Below are positions 12,584 to 20,059 of a stretch of 64,000 nt of DNA, piece by piece. The position numbers and the translations under genes were made by a program. Each line of letters begins with the position of its first letter. Position 1 is the stretch's first letter. Source of the stretch: Burkholderiales bacterium (lineage in GTDB: Bacteria > Pseudomonadota > Gammaproteobacteria > Burkholderiales > Casimicrobiaceae); contig JADYZP010000063.1 in NCBI GenBank assembly GCA_020853025.1, positions 97,335 to 161,334 on the forward strand. Reading direction: 5' to 3'. The notes beneath the pieces were generated by a model. The model worked only from the letters and a program-made list of their open reading frames with translations. It was not told where the DNA came from and did not search any database.

Positions 12584-14398
12584 TCAGGCGCGCCGGAACC
12601 GGTAGATCGCCAGCTCGCCCAAGAGGTTGGGCAGCGCGCTCACCGGCCTGCCGCCCGCCAGCACGACGCGATTCTCGACGACGCAGTTGCGCTCGCGCAG
12701 GAAGGCGTCGAAGTCGGCCACCGTGCACAGGTGAATGTTCGGCGTGTCGTACCACTGGTACGGCAGCCGGTCGGACACCGGCATGCGTCCGTTGAAAATC
12801 TGCCAGCGATGCGACCAGTGGCCGAAATTCGGAAAGGTGACGATGACCTCGCGGCCGACGCGCAGCATTTCGGCGACGATCTCCTCGACGTGGCGCATCG
12901 CCTGCAGCGTCTGCGACAGGATCACGCAGTCGAAGGAGGCGTCGTCGAAGCCGGCCAATCCGCTCTCGAGGTCGCTTTGCAGCACGTTGATGCCGTTGCC
13001 GACGCTGGCGAGCACGCCCTCGTTGGCGATCTCGATGCCGTAGCCGCGGACCTGGCGTTCGCGCATCAGATAGGCGAGCAGGCTGCCGTCGCCACAGCCC
13101 AGGTCGAGGACCTGCGCACCCGGCGTGATCCATTCCGCGATGGTCGCGAAGTCGGCGCGGCTCGCCTGCCGCTCGCGTTCCTCCACCTTGCGCTTCACCT
13201 CGGCGCCGAAGCGAAACGTCGAATAATCGGCGTCGGAGGCGATGTTGTCGAAGTAGCGGCGCACCAGCGCGTGGTACTGCGGATCGTCGAGCAGGAATGC
13301 GTCGTGGCCGTGCGGCGCGTCGATTTCGGCATACGACACGTAGCGCCGGCGGTCGACCAGCGCTTTCACGATTTCGCGCGAGCGCGCCGGCGGAAAACGC
13401 CAGTCGGTGGTGAACGCGACAACCAGAAACCGGCATTCGGCCGGGGCCAGCGCACGCGCCAAGTCGCCTTCGGTGGCCAGCGCCGGATCGAAATAATCGA
13501 GCGCCTTGGTGATGCGCAAGTAGGTGTTGGCGTCGAAGTACTCGGCGAATTTCTCGCCCTGGTAGCGCAGGTAGGACTCGATCTGAAACTCGGGGGCGAA
13601 CGAGAACTGCAGGCCGTCGCGCAGCGTACGCCCGAACTTCTCGTCCATCTGCAGATCGGACAGATAGGTGATGTGGCCGATCATCCGCGCGATGCGCAGC
13701 CCGCGCCGCGGCAGCGTCCCGACGCTCGCGAAATGGCCGTCGTGAAAGTCGGGGTCGGTCATGATCGCGGCGCGCGCCACTTCGTTGAAGGCGATGTTCT
13801 GCGCCGAAAGATTGGGTGCGCCGGCGATGACCAGCGCGTGGCGGATGCGCTGCGGATAGCGGATCGCCCACGACAGCGCCTGCATGCCGCCCAAGCTGCC
13901 GCCGATGACCGCGGCGAACTGCGCGATGCCCAGCCGGTCGGCGAGCCGCGCCTGCGACTCGACCCAGTCCTCGACGGTCACCAGCGGGAAGTCGCCTCCC
14001 CATGGCTTTCCGGTGTCCGGATTGATCGACAGCGGGCCGGTCGAGCCGAAGCAGCTGCCCAGGTTGTTGACGCCGATGACGAAAAACCGGTGGGTGTCGA
14101 TCGGCTTGCCGGGACCGATCAGATTGTCCCACCAGCCGACGTTGTCGGGCTCGCCGGCGTAATGGCCGGCGACATGGTGCGACGCGTTGAGCGCGTGGCA
14201 GACAAGCACCGCGTTGGACGCGTCGGCGTTGCGCGTGCCGTAGGTTTCGTAGGCCAATTCGTAGCTCGGCAGCCACTGGCCGCAGGCGAGCTTCAGCGGT
14301 TCGCTGAACGAGGCGACCTGCGCTTCAACCAATCCGAACGAGTGCGACCGATCGGCACCTTCACGGCTGCCGCCGGTGGTTGCGGAGAATGAGGTCAT
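12584..14398 (-). CDS. metX-metW: fused homoserine O-acyltransferase (MetX) and MetW methyltransferase-like protein
   Basis: One uninterrupted 604-residue frame contains both partners. Residues 1 to about 395 are MetX, an alpha/beta-hydrolase that acylates homoserine for methionine synthesis, with nucleophile Ser168 (GGSLGG), Asp332 (TDWRF) and His363 (PHGHDAF). Residues about 412-604 are MetW, with SAM-fold motif [11 protein letters not shown] (431-441) and the typical NFGHWSHRW and [12 protein letters not shown] blocks. The join is a charged linker of about 20 residues. In related bacteria metX and metW are normally separate adjacent genes, so the fusion is unusual. Acetyl versus succinyl donor cannot be decided. 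The start overlaps the stop of a 36-codon ORF (ATGA). Confidence 0.93.
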   Translation of the reverse strand: MTSFSATTGGSREGADRSHSFGLVEAQVASFSEPLKLACGQWLPSYELAYETYGTRNADASNAVLVCHALNASHHVAGHYAGEPDNVGWWDNLIGPGKPIDTHRFFVIGVNNLGSCFGSTGPLSINPDTGKPWGGDFPLVTVEDWVESQARLADRLGIAQFAAVIGGSLGGMQALSWAIRYPQRIRHALVIAGAPNLSAQNIAFNEVARAAIMTDPDFHDGHFASVGTLPRRGLRIARMIGHITYLSDLQMDEKFGRTLRDGLQFSFAPEFQIESYLRYQGEKFAEYFDANTYLRITKALDYFDPALATEGDLARALAPAECRFLVVAFTTDWRFPPARSREIVKALVDRRRYVSYAEIDAPHGHDAFLLDDPQYHALVRRYFDNIASDADYSTFRFGAEVKRKVEERERQASRADFATIAEWITPGAQVLDLGCGDGSLLAYLMRERQVRGYGIEIANEGVLASVGNGINVLQSDLESGLAGFDDASFDCVILSQTLQAMRHVEEIVAEMLRVGREVIVTFPNFGHWSHRWQIFNGRMPVSDRLPYQWYDTPNIHLCTVADFDAFLRERNCVVENRVVLAGGRPVSALPNLLGELAIYRFRRA

Positions 14399-14505
14399 TC
14401 CGTGGCGATGTCCGGCGCCGCGCAGACGCGCACTTCCACGACGATCGGGGTGAGCGCGGTCGGCCTCGCTCGTTTTCGGATGAATGGGTGCATCGGGATG
14501 TTCAT
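14395..14505 (-). CDS. 36-codon ORF translationally coupled to metX-metW
   Basis: The ORF reads [20 protein letters not shown] and onward, ending TGA in an ATGA overlap with the metX start. An AGGA lies 8 nt before its ATG at 14505, a better ribosome-binding site than the one in front of metX itself. A TATAAC hexamer at 14525-14530 (minus strand) could be the -10, giving a very short leader. There is no known domain. It could be a leader peptide that controls metX translation, a small protein, or a chance frame. Confidence 0.4.
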   Translation of the reverse strand: MNIPMHPFIRKRARPTALTPIVVEVRVCAAPDIATE

Positions 14506-14888
14506 GGCCATGGTCCTGGGGGAAGTTATAACAGGGTTGTCCCGGGAATGCGCGGCGCGGCAAGCGCCGGGGGTCGCCATTGCCGGTTGATCTCCCAGCG
14601 TCCGCGCTACGCCGATAACGTGCCGCGGCTCAGGGCGCCATGCGGCGCTGGATTCCGAGCACGCGCTCGACGGCGCGCGGGCCAATCGTCAGCCGGGGAG
14701 CCAACAACCATGCAAATCGCATGGAATTGAGCAAATATTGGTTGTTTGCCACAATATTCTTAGAACAACCGTCCATCGGATATTCCATGACAACAGGGTA
14801 TGACAATGGAATAGGTTGCCGTACACTGAAGGGTCCCGACCCTGCCGCTGCCACGACAGGATTTGCCCGACCGCACGGAGATTGCCGG
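14506..14888. other. divergent intergenic region between metX operon and secreted-protein gene
   Basis: This 383-nt gap has no supported gene. Its metX side is GC-rich and carries the possible -10 TATAAC. Its other half (about 14700-14815) is distinctly AT-rich for this window and holds two inverted repeats described separately, so it probably contains the promoter of the gene at 14889. No known riboswitch architecture was recognised, though covariance models could not be run. Confidence 0.5.
14740..14813. promoter_or_regulatory. paired inverted repeats upstream of the secreted modular protein
   Basis: ggttgtt at 14740-14746 pairs with aacaacc at 14764-14770 (17-nt spacer), and tattccat at 14781-14788 pairs exactly with atggaata at 14806-14813 (17-nt spacer). 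Both sit 75-150 nt before the start at 14889, in AT-rich sequence. A TTGAGC at 14727-14732 with CACAAT 17 nt downstream is a possible weak promoter. The geometry suits operator or hairpin elements; the regulator is unknown. Confidence 0.4.
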
Positions 14889-17048
14889 ATGAAACACCCG
14901 CCTCGACTCGTTCTTGCCTTGTTGGCGCCGATTGTTCTTGCCTGGTCGGCGTCGGTCTCGGCAATACCCAATTGCGCTAACGGCAAAGCGCTCTACACAA
15001 AGACAAGTCCCGAAGTCGCAACCTCGTGTTCGAACTCGTCTTGCCACACATCCCATCCAGAGAACAATACGAACAATATCCAAGCCGGCGCGAATTATCC
15101 AAGCGCCATCGACAATATCCTCGACAACGGCGTCACGATGAAGCCGCTGCAATTAAAGGCCAATCTACCGCTTTCTCCTTCCGATATCGAGGACTTGGCG
15201 TCATGGATTTTCTACGCGCCGAACTGTCCGAGTCCCAACGTCGCCGCCAGTCCCCCCTCCGCATCGTTCGGCAATCAGGACGTCGGCTCTACCTCCGCCG
15301 GACAGACGATCACGATCACCAACAGCGGTGCCGCCGACGCGACCGGAATGAGCTATCCGGCTGCGCCCGCGCCATTTTCGCAAACGAAAACCTGCACGGC
15401 GACGCTCGCCGCCGGTGCTTCCTGCACGATCACCTTCACCTTCAGCCCGACCGCCGCCGGCAGCTTCACGCCGACGTACACCATCGCCGGCGACAGCAGC
15501 ATCAGCGTGCCGATCTCACTGTCCGGCACCGGCGTCTCGCCGGCGCCCAACCTGCAGGCATCACCGTCGAGCGCGTCGCTGGGCTCGGTCGCCGTCGGAG
15601 CGCAGTCGGCCCCGAAGACGATCACCGTCACCAACACCGGCGCGCCGACGACCATCGCGTCGTTCACCAACCCGAACCCGGCGGAGTTCGTCGTCACCGG
15701 CAACACGTGTGCGAGTGGCGCGCTGGGCACCAACGCGTCGTGCTCGTTCAGCGTCGCCTACAAGCCGACCGCCGCCGGCTCCGACAACGTCAACCTGACG
15801 ATCAGCCATAGCGGAGGCTCGCTCGCGATCCCTGCCAGCGGCACCGGAACCGCGGCACCGTCGGCGTCGCTGTCGGCATCACCGTCATCGCTGGCCTTCG
15901 GCAACGTCACCGTCGGTGCCACCAGCGCCGCGCGGGCGCTGACCGTCTCCAACACCGGCGGTGCGGCAGCCGCGGGTGTGAATTTCGCCAACGGCAACGC
16001 CGCCGAGTTCGTCGTCAGCGGCAACACCTGCGGCGCCTCGATCGCCGCCGGCGCGTCGTGCACGCTCAGCATCGCCTACAAGCCTTCGGCCGCGGATGCA
16101 GACAGCTCGAGCATCAGCATCACCTATAACGGCGGTTCGCCGGTCGTCGTCGCATTGAGCGGCACCGGCACGGCCGCGGCAACCGCCAACCTGCAGGCGG
16201 CGCCGCCGCTGATCGCGTTCGGCGACGTCACGGTCGGCCAGGTCTCCAGCGCGACGGTGGTCACGATCAGCAACAACGGTAACGCCGCGGCGACTGCGGT
16301 CGCCTTCGCCAACGGCAACGCGGCCGAGTTCGTCGTCAGCGGCAACAACTGCGGCGCATCGCTCGCCGCCGGTGCGACGTGTACGCTCAACGTCGCCTAC
16401 GCGCCAGCCGCCGCGGGTGCGGTGAGCGCGACGCTGACGATCAACTACGCGGGCGGAAGCGCGCTGTCGATCTCGCTGTCCGGCACTGGCGTCGCTGCGC
16501 CGCCGCCGCCGCCTCCACCGCCGCCTCCACCGCCGCCTCCACCAGCGCCACCGCCGACCGGCGCGACCATCGACGCGATCGAGTACTACCACAAGGACTT
16601 CGACCATTACTTCATCACGGCCATCGCCGACGAGATCACCAAGCTCGACAACGGAAGCTTTGTCGGCTGGGCGCGGACCGGGCGTTCGTTCAAGGTGCCG
16701 ACGGCGAAGTCCGGCGGCATGAGCAGCGTCTGCCGTTTCTTCAGCACGGCGTTCGGCCCGAAGAGTTCGCACTTCTACACCAACAATGCGCCGGAATGCA
16801 CGGCTGTGAAAGCCAATCCGGACTGGCAGCTCGAAGACGAATCGGTGTTCGCGATCCAGTCTCCGGACTTCGACGGCAACTGCCCGGCCGCAACCCTCCC
16901 GGTCTATCGGATGTACAACCAGGGCCAGGGCGGCGCGCCCAACCACCGCTTCAGCACCGATTTCAACGTGCGCACGCAGATGCTGGACAAGGGCTGGATT
17001 CCTGAAGGGGCGGGCAAGATCGGCGTCATGATGTGCGCGCCGGAGTAG
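14889..17048 (+). CDS. secreted modular protein: cytochrome-like head, four Ig-like (choice-of-anchor D type) repeats, polyproline hinge, C-terminal DUF5648-like domain
   Basis: A 719-residue exported protein. Residues 1-26 form a signal peptide. Residues about 27-112 resemble a small c-type cytochrome, with a C-X4-C-H site (Cys47, Cys52, His53) and a candidate axial Met84 in GVTMKPL. Residues about 118-535 are four repeats of about 100 residues of the ASH / choice-of-anchor D type, each with a paired-Cys signature and ending in SGTG. A run of about 15 prolines follows. The last 160 residues (YYHKDFDHYFITA and onward) resemble the DUF5648-type domain found in many betaproteobacterial secreted proteins. 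The start ATG at 14889 is chosen for the signal peptide. Localisation is inferred; function is unknown. Confidence 0.8.
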   Translation: MKHPPRLVLALLAPIVLAWSASVSAIPNCANGKALYTKTSPEVATSCSNSSCHTSHPENNTNNIQAGANYPSAIDNILDNGVTMKPLQLKANLPLSPSDIEDLASWIFYAPNCPSPNVAASPPSASFGNQDVGSTSAGQTITITNSGAADATGMSYPAAPAPFSQTKTCTATLAAGASCTITFTFSPTAAGSFTPTYTIAGDSSISVPISLSGTGVSPAPNLQASPSSASLGSVAVGAQSAPKTITVTNTGAPTTIASFTNPNPAEFVVTGNTCASGALGTNASCSFSVAYKPTAAGSDNVNLTISHSGGSLAIPASGTGTAAPSASLSASPSSLAFGNVTVGATSAARALTVSNTGGAAAAGVNFANGNAAEFVVSGNTCGASIAAGASCTLSIAYKPSAADADSSSISITYNGGSPVVVALSGTGTAAATANLQAAPPLIAFGDVTVGQVSSATVVTISNNGNAAATAVAFANGNAAEFVVSGNNCGASLAAGATCTLNVAYAPAAAGAVSATLTINYAGGSALSISLSGTGVAAPPPPPPPPPPPPPPPAPPPTGATIDAIEYYHKDFDHYFITAIADEITKLDNGSFVGWARTGRSFKVPTAKSGGMSSVCRFFSTAFGPKSSHFYTNNAPECTAVKANPDWQLEDESVFAIQSPDFDGNCPAATLPVYRMYNQGQGGAPNHRFSTDFNVRTQMLDKGWIPEGAGKIGVMMCAPE

Positions 17049-17082
17049 CCGAGGAATCGCACGCCGCGCGCTTTGCGGTCAC

Positions 17083-18000
17083 CTACAGCGGATCGCTTGC
17101 GCCGCTATAGCTTGCGCGGCGCAGCCCGCCGTCGGCCGCGACGCCGAGCCACTGCACGTCCTGAGCATCGAGGAACGCTTCGGCGCCGTCTTCGAGCAGC
17201 ATCGCGATCGTCGCGCAACTGCCGGCGACCACGCACAGCGGCGACACCACGCTGATCGATTGCCAGTGCGCCACCGGCATGCCCGTTCCCGGGTTGAGGA
17301 TGTGGCAGTAGCGACGTCCGTCGATCTCGAAATAGCGTTCGTAGTCGCCGCTGGTCGCGAGCGCGCCCGCGGCGAGATCGAAGCCCGCCAGCGCCGCTCC
17401 GGTGTGCCGCGGATGCCGGATGCCGACGCGCCATGGCGTACCGTCGGCCTGCGGACCGATGGCGCGGACGTCGCCGCCTAGGTTGACAAGTCCATGGCGC
17501 AGGCCATGCTCGAGACAGATCGTCGCCACACGGTCAGCCGCGTACTCCTTGCCGATACCGCCGAAGTCGACCTCCATTCCGGCACGCGGCAGCCGGATGC
17601 ACTTCGCGCTCCACTCGACCTCTGCCCAGCCGACCAGCGCAACAGCCTCCGCGAGGTCGCCGGGTTGCGGCAACGCCGGCGGCTCGCGCCGAAAGTCCCA
17701 CGCACGGCGCAGCACGCCCGAAGTGATGTCGAAGAGGCCGCCGGACAGCGCGTGGCACTGGTCGGCGTAGCGCAAGAGCGCCGCGGTCTCGGTGTCGATG
17801 GGCACGGCGTCGCCGCCCGCCGCGCAATTGACGCGCGTGGTCACGCTGTCGTCGCGATAGCGGGAGTATTTTGCCTCGATGCGGCGCACGTCGGCGATCG
17901 CCGACCTCGCCGCACGGCGCGCGACGTCGATGTCCGCCGCCGCGAGCTGGATCTCGTTCTCGGCCGCCATCGCGCGAAACGTCTGGCGAAACAGTTTCAT
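17083..18000 (-). CDS. apbE: FAD:protein FMN transferase, ApbE family
   Basis: ApbE enzymes attach FMN from FAD covalently to Thr/Ser of target proteins. This 305-residue protein has the family hallmarks in order: SRYRDDS, DFGGIGKEYAAD (about 168-180), LVNLGGDVRAIG, ATSGDYERYF and HILNPGTGMPV. No clear signal peptide or lipobox precedes the domain (MKLFRQTFRAMAAE), unlike the usual periplasmic ApbE lipoproteins. It is last in a run of tlpA, DUF4266 and DUF3570 genes, 92 nt after DUF3570, whose product carries two SGAS motifs resembling flavinylation sites. Confidence 0.92.
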   Translation of the reverse strand: MKLFRQTFRAMAAENEIQLAAADIDVARRAARSAIADVRRIEAKYSRYRDDSVTTRVNCAAGGDAVPIDTETAALLRYADQCHALSGGLFDITSGVLRRAWDFRREPPALPQPGDLAEAVALVGWAEVEWSAKCIRLPRAGMEVDFGGIGKEYAADRVATICLEHGLRHGLVNLGGDVRAIGPQADGTPWRVGIRHPRHTGAALAGFDLAAGALATSGDYERYFEIDGRRYCHILNPGTGMPVAHWQSISVVSPLCVVAGSCATIAMLLEDGAEAFLDAQDVQWLGVAADGGLRRASYSGASDPL

Positions 18001-18092
18001 CGTCGAAGGATTGCAGGTCCGGCTGCAGCCGGTCGTGACATCGCGCACCGCTGAAGCCTTGCCCGCAACATCAAGCGGCGTAGCCCGCGGGA

Positions 18093-19247
18093 TCAGAAAT
18101 TCTTGGTCAGGTTGAGCTGGAACCAGCGCGCGGAAAAGGTCTGGATGCCGGGGCTGCCGCTGTCGAAGATCTGCCAGTCCGGATCCTGCCGGTACATGTC
18201 GGCGCGCAGCGCGATGCTCCAGCCGTCCCACAGCGTCTTGCCGACGATGATGCCGGCGGTGATGGCACCGAAGGACGCGAGCCGCGTGTCGGCGCTGTAG
18301 TGCGCGCCCTCGCCGCCATATCCCTTCGGCCACGGCGGGTTGAAGTAGAAGTCCGCCGCGGTCTGCGTGTAGAAGCGAAAGCCAGGCGTCAGCGTCCAGC
18401 CCCAGGGCAGCGCCTGCGCCCACGCGACCTCGAAGGTGTTCGACGTGCTGCCGAAGGAGTCGAAGAGCAGCCGGTAGCCGAGCTTCAGCGTCGCGTCCGC
18501 TTCGGGCACGTACTGGTTGTAGCGCGTCAGCCATGCCAGCGTCTGCCGCGTCGTCGGCCTCGTGTCGAGCGACTTGTACGGATCGGAGTAGTAGCCGTGG
18601 CCGGTGTAGTAGGTGAGGTTCGACTGGATGATCGAGTTGGCCGACAGCGCCTGCGTGACCCCGGCCACGAACTCCAGCGAGTTGCGACTGGAATTCGGTG
18701 CGATGCCGTTGGTCGCATTGATGCGATCGTTGGTGCCTGCGACGCCCAGCGTCCACGTCCGGTTGCGGTCGTCGCTGTAGAGCTGCACGGTGGCCGACGC
18801 GCCGCGTGACAGGAAGTCCTGCTCCGACGACACGAAGCCTCCGACGCTCACTGCGTAACTGCCAAAGTAGCGGGTGACCTTGACGTCGCCGGCGGTTCGG
18901 TAGTCGTAGATCGAGGCGCCCGAAAGCACGTTGAAGTACAGCGGTGAGGCTCCGGACATCGCGTCGTAGACGATGCCGCCCTCGACGACCCACGAGTCGC
19001 CGATGGGCACCAGCGCGTAAAACGCCGGCGCGTCGACGGTCATCCGGTTGTGTCCCGGCTGCCAGTCGCGGTAGCTCAGGTACTGCAGCTCGACAATGCC
19101 CTGGTCCGGCGCGGACTGCGCCTGCGCCGATATCGGCACGACGCCGGGCAGGGCGAGCGCTGCGGCTAGAAGCGCGCCGACCGGAGCGGCGTCCCGCGTC
19201 GCCGATCGCCCCGCGCGCGGTGGATCAGTTGCAGCCACAGCCGCCAC
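18093..19247 (-). CDS. DUF3570 family putative outer-membrane beta-barrel protein
   Basis: A 384-residue exported protein. The hydrophobic signal ends near ISAQAQS (about residue 45). The mature part is rich in alternating aromatic/polar strands (for example TPGFRFYTQTAADFY) and ends in Phe (LNLTKNF), as outer-membrane barrels do. Residues 95-101 read DAMSGAS and residues 109-112 read SGAS, matching the (S/T)GA(S/T) core that ApbE modifies in Nqr/Rnf subunits. Start: GTG at 19247, overlapping the DUF4266 gene by 23 nt. The family assignment rests on overall pattern and neighbours. Confidence 0.82.
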   Translation of the reverse strand: MAAVAATDPPRAGRSATRDAAPVGALLAAALALPGVVPISAQAQSAPDQGIVELQYLSYRDWQPGHNRMTVDAPAFYALVPIGDSWVVEGGIVYDAMSGASPLYFNVLSGASIYDYRTAGDVKVTRYFGSYAVSVGGFVSSEQDFLSRGASATVQLYSDDRNRTWTLGVAGTNDRINATNGIAPNSSRNSLEFVAGVTQALSANSIIQSNLTYYTGHGYYSDPYKSLDTRPTTRQTLAWLTRYNQYVPEADATLKLGYRLLFDSFGSTSNTFEVAWAQALPWGWTLTPGFRFYTQTAADFYFNPPWPKGYGGEGAHYSADTRLASFGAITAGIIVGKTLWDGWSIALRADMYRQDPDWQIFDSGSPGIQTFSARWFQLNLTKNF

Positions 19248-19440
19248 CGCCGACGCCGTAGCCGCCGGTCGCCGCTTCCTTGCTGGTGTAGATGTGCTGC
19301 TGCGTCTTGGCGTCCAGCCGGTCGTAGTCGAACTGCATCTCCGGCCGCGCGAGGTTGCCGCGCTCCCACGGTTTCGGCGGCTCGATGCTCGCGCAGGCGC
19401 CGAGCGCGGCGGCGAGGATTGCGATGAATGCGACGCGCAT
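19225..19440 (-). CDS. DUF4266 family small lipoprotein
   Basis: A 71-residue protein. The lipobox LGAC places the acylated Cys at residue 16. A short conserved-looking body (EPPKPWERGNLARPEMQ) follows, then a Gly/Cys-rich tail ending GGGGCGCN. The small size, the WERG motif and the Cys-rich end fit DUF4266. The two tail cysteines could be redox partners of the thioredoxin-like protein encoded 19 nt upstream, or ligate a metal; both are inference. It overlaps the DUF3570 gene, so the genes are co-translated. Confidence 0.85.
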   Translation of the reverse strand: MRVAFIAILAAALGACASIEPPKPWERGNLARPEMQFDYDRLDAKTQQHIYTSKEAATGGYGVGGGGCGCN

Positions 19441-19459
19441 GCGCGGTGTCCCCGTACCT

Positions 19460-19972
19460 CTAGTTCGTCGCAGTCGCCAGCAGCGCTGCGATGCGTTGCT
19501 CGAGGCCCGCCTTGTGCTCATCGACGAAACCGCGCTCGACATGAACGACGTTGCCGCGCGCGTCGATCAGGTACGAACTGGGCATTCCCTTGACCCCGTA
19601 GGTCGACGGTGTCGCCCCTGCGTCATCGTAAACCACGGTGAAGGCTGGCGGGGTCAGCGCCAGGAACTTCTCGGCGTCGGAGCGCTTCTTGTCGACATTG
19701 ACGCCGACGACCGTGAAGCCGCGCGCACCGTACTTTTGCTGCATCTCGTTCATCCACGGGAACGAGCGACGGCAGGGCCCACACCACGACGCCCAGAAGT
19801 CGACGTAGACGACGCGTCCGCGCAGGCGCTCCAGAGCAACGACTTCGCCCTTGGCGGTCGACAGGCTGAACGCGGGTGCAGCCGCGCCGGCCTCGACGGC
19901 CTGGGCGAGCGGCGCCGATAGCACCAGCGCGACGGCCAGAAACAAGGTACGCACAATCGAGGCAGTTTTCAT
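19460..19972 (-). CDS. TlpA-like periplasmic thiol-disulfide oxidoreductase
   Basis: A 170-residue thioredoxin-fold protein. The signal peptide spans residues 1-25 (LAQA cleavage region). The active site WCGPC (63-67) lies in VYVDFWASWCGPCRRSFPWM, and the cis-Pro loop GMPSSYLID is present. It probably reduces or isomerises disulfides in the periplasm. Start: ATG at 19972, giving MKTASIVRTLF. It is first in the tlpA-DUF4266-DUF3570-apbE run, 87 nt downstream of ptsI on the same strand. The likely clients are the Cys-rich DUF4266 lipoprotein or DUF3570 partner. Confidence 0.92.
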   Translation of the reverse strand: MKTASIVRTLFLAVALVLSAPLAQAVEAGAAAPAFSLSTAKGEVVALERLRGRVVYVDFWASWCGPCRRSFPWMNEMQQKYGARGFTVVGVNVDKKRSDAEKFLALTPPAFTVVYDDAGATPSTYGVKGMPSSYLIDARGNVVHVERGFVDEHKAGLEQRIAALLATATN

Positions 19973-20059
19973 GACATTGGCATTATGCATGATGTGCGCC
20001 AACGGCGACACCTTCGGAAATAACGAAGCAGGAATCGCGCCCATCGGCGCCTGAAGCCG

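Noticed and set aside
14640..14888. Extended start for the modular secreted protein at 14640
   Set aside because: The extension reads through AT-rich non-coding DNA and removes the signal peptide from the N-terminus; ATG 14889 is preferred.
16500..16560. Proline-codon run considered as a microsatellite or CRISPR-like repeat
   Set aside because: It is an in-frame polyproline linker in a secreted protein, with no spacer structure.
17083..18993. Extended ApbE frame running through the DUF3570 gene
   Set aside because: Only the part from 18000 down matches ApbE; the upstream part is antisense-like low complexity, and DUF3570 occupies the same DNA in another frame.
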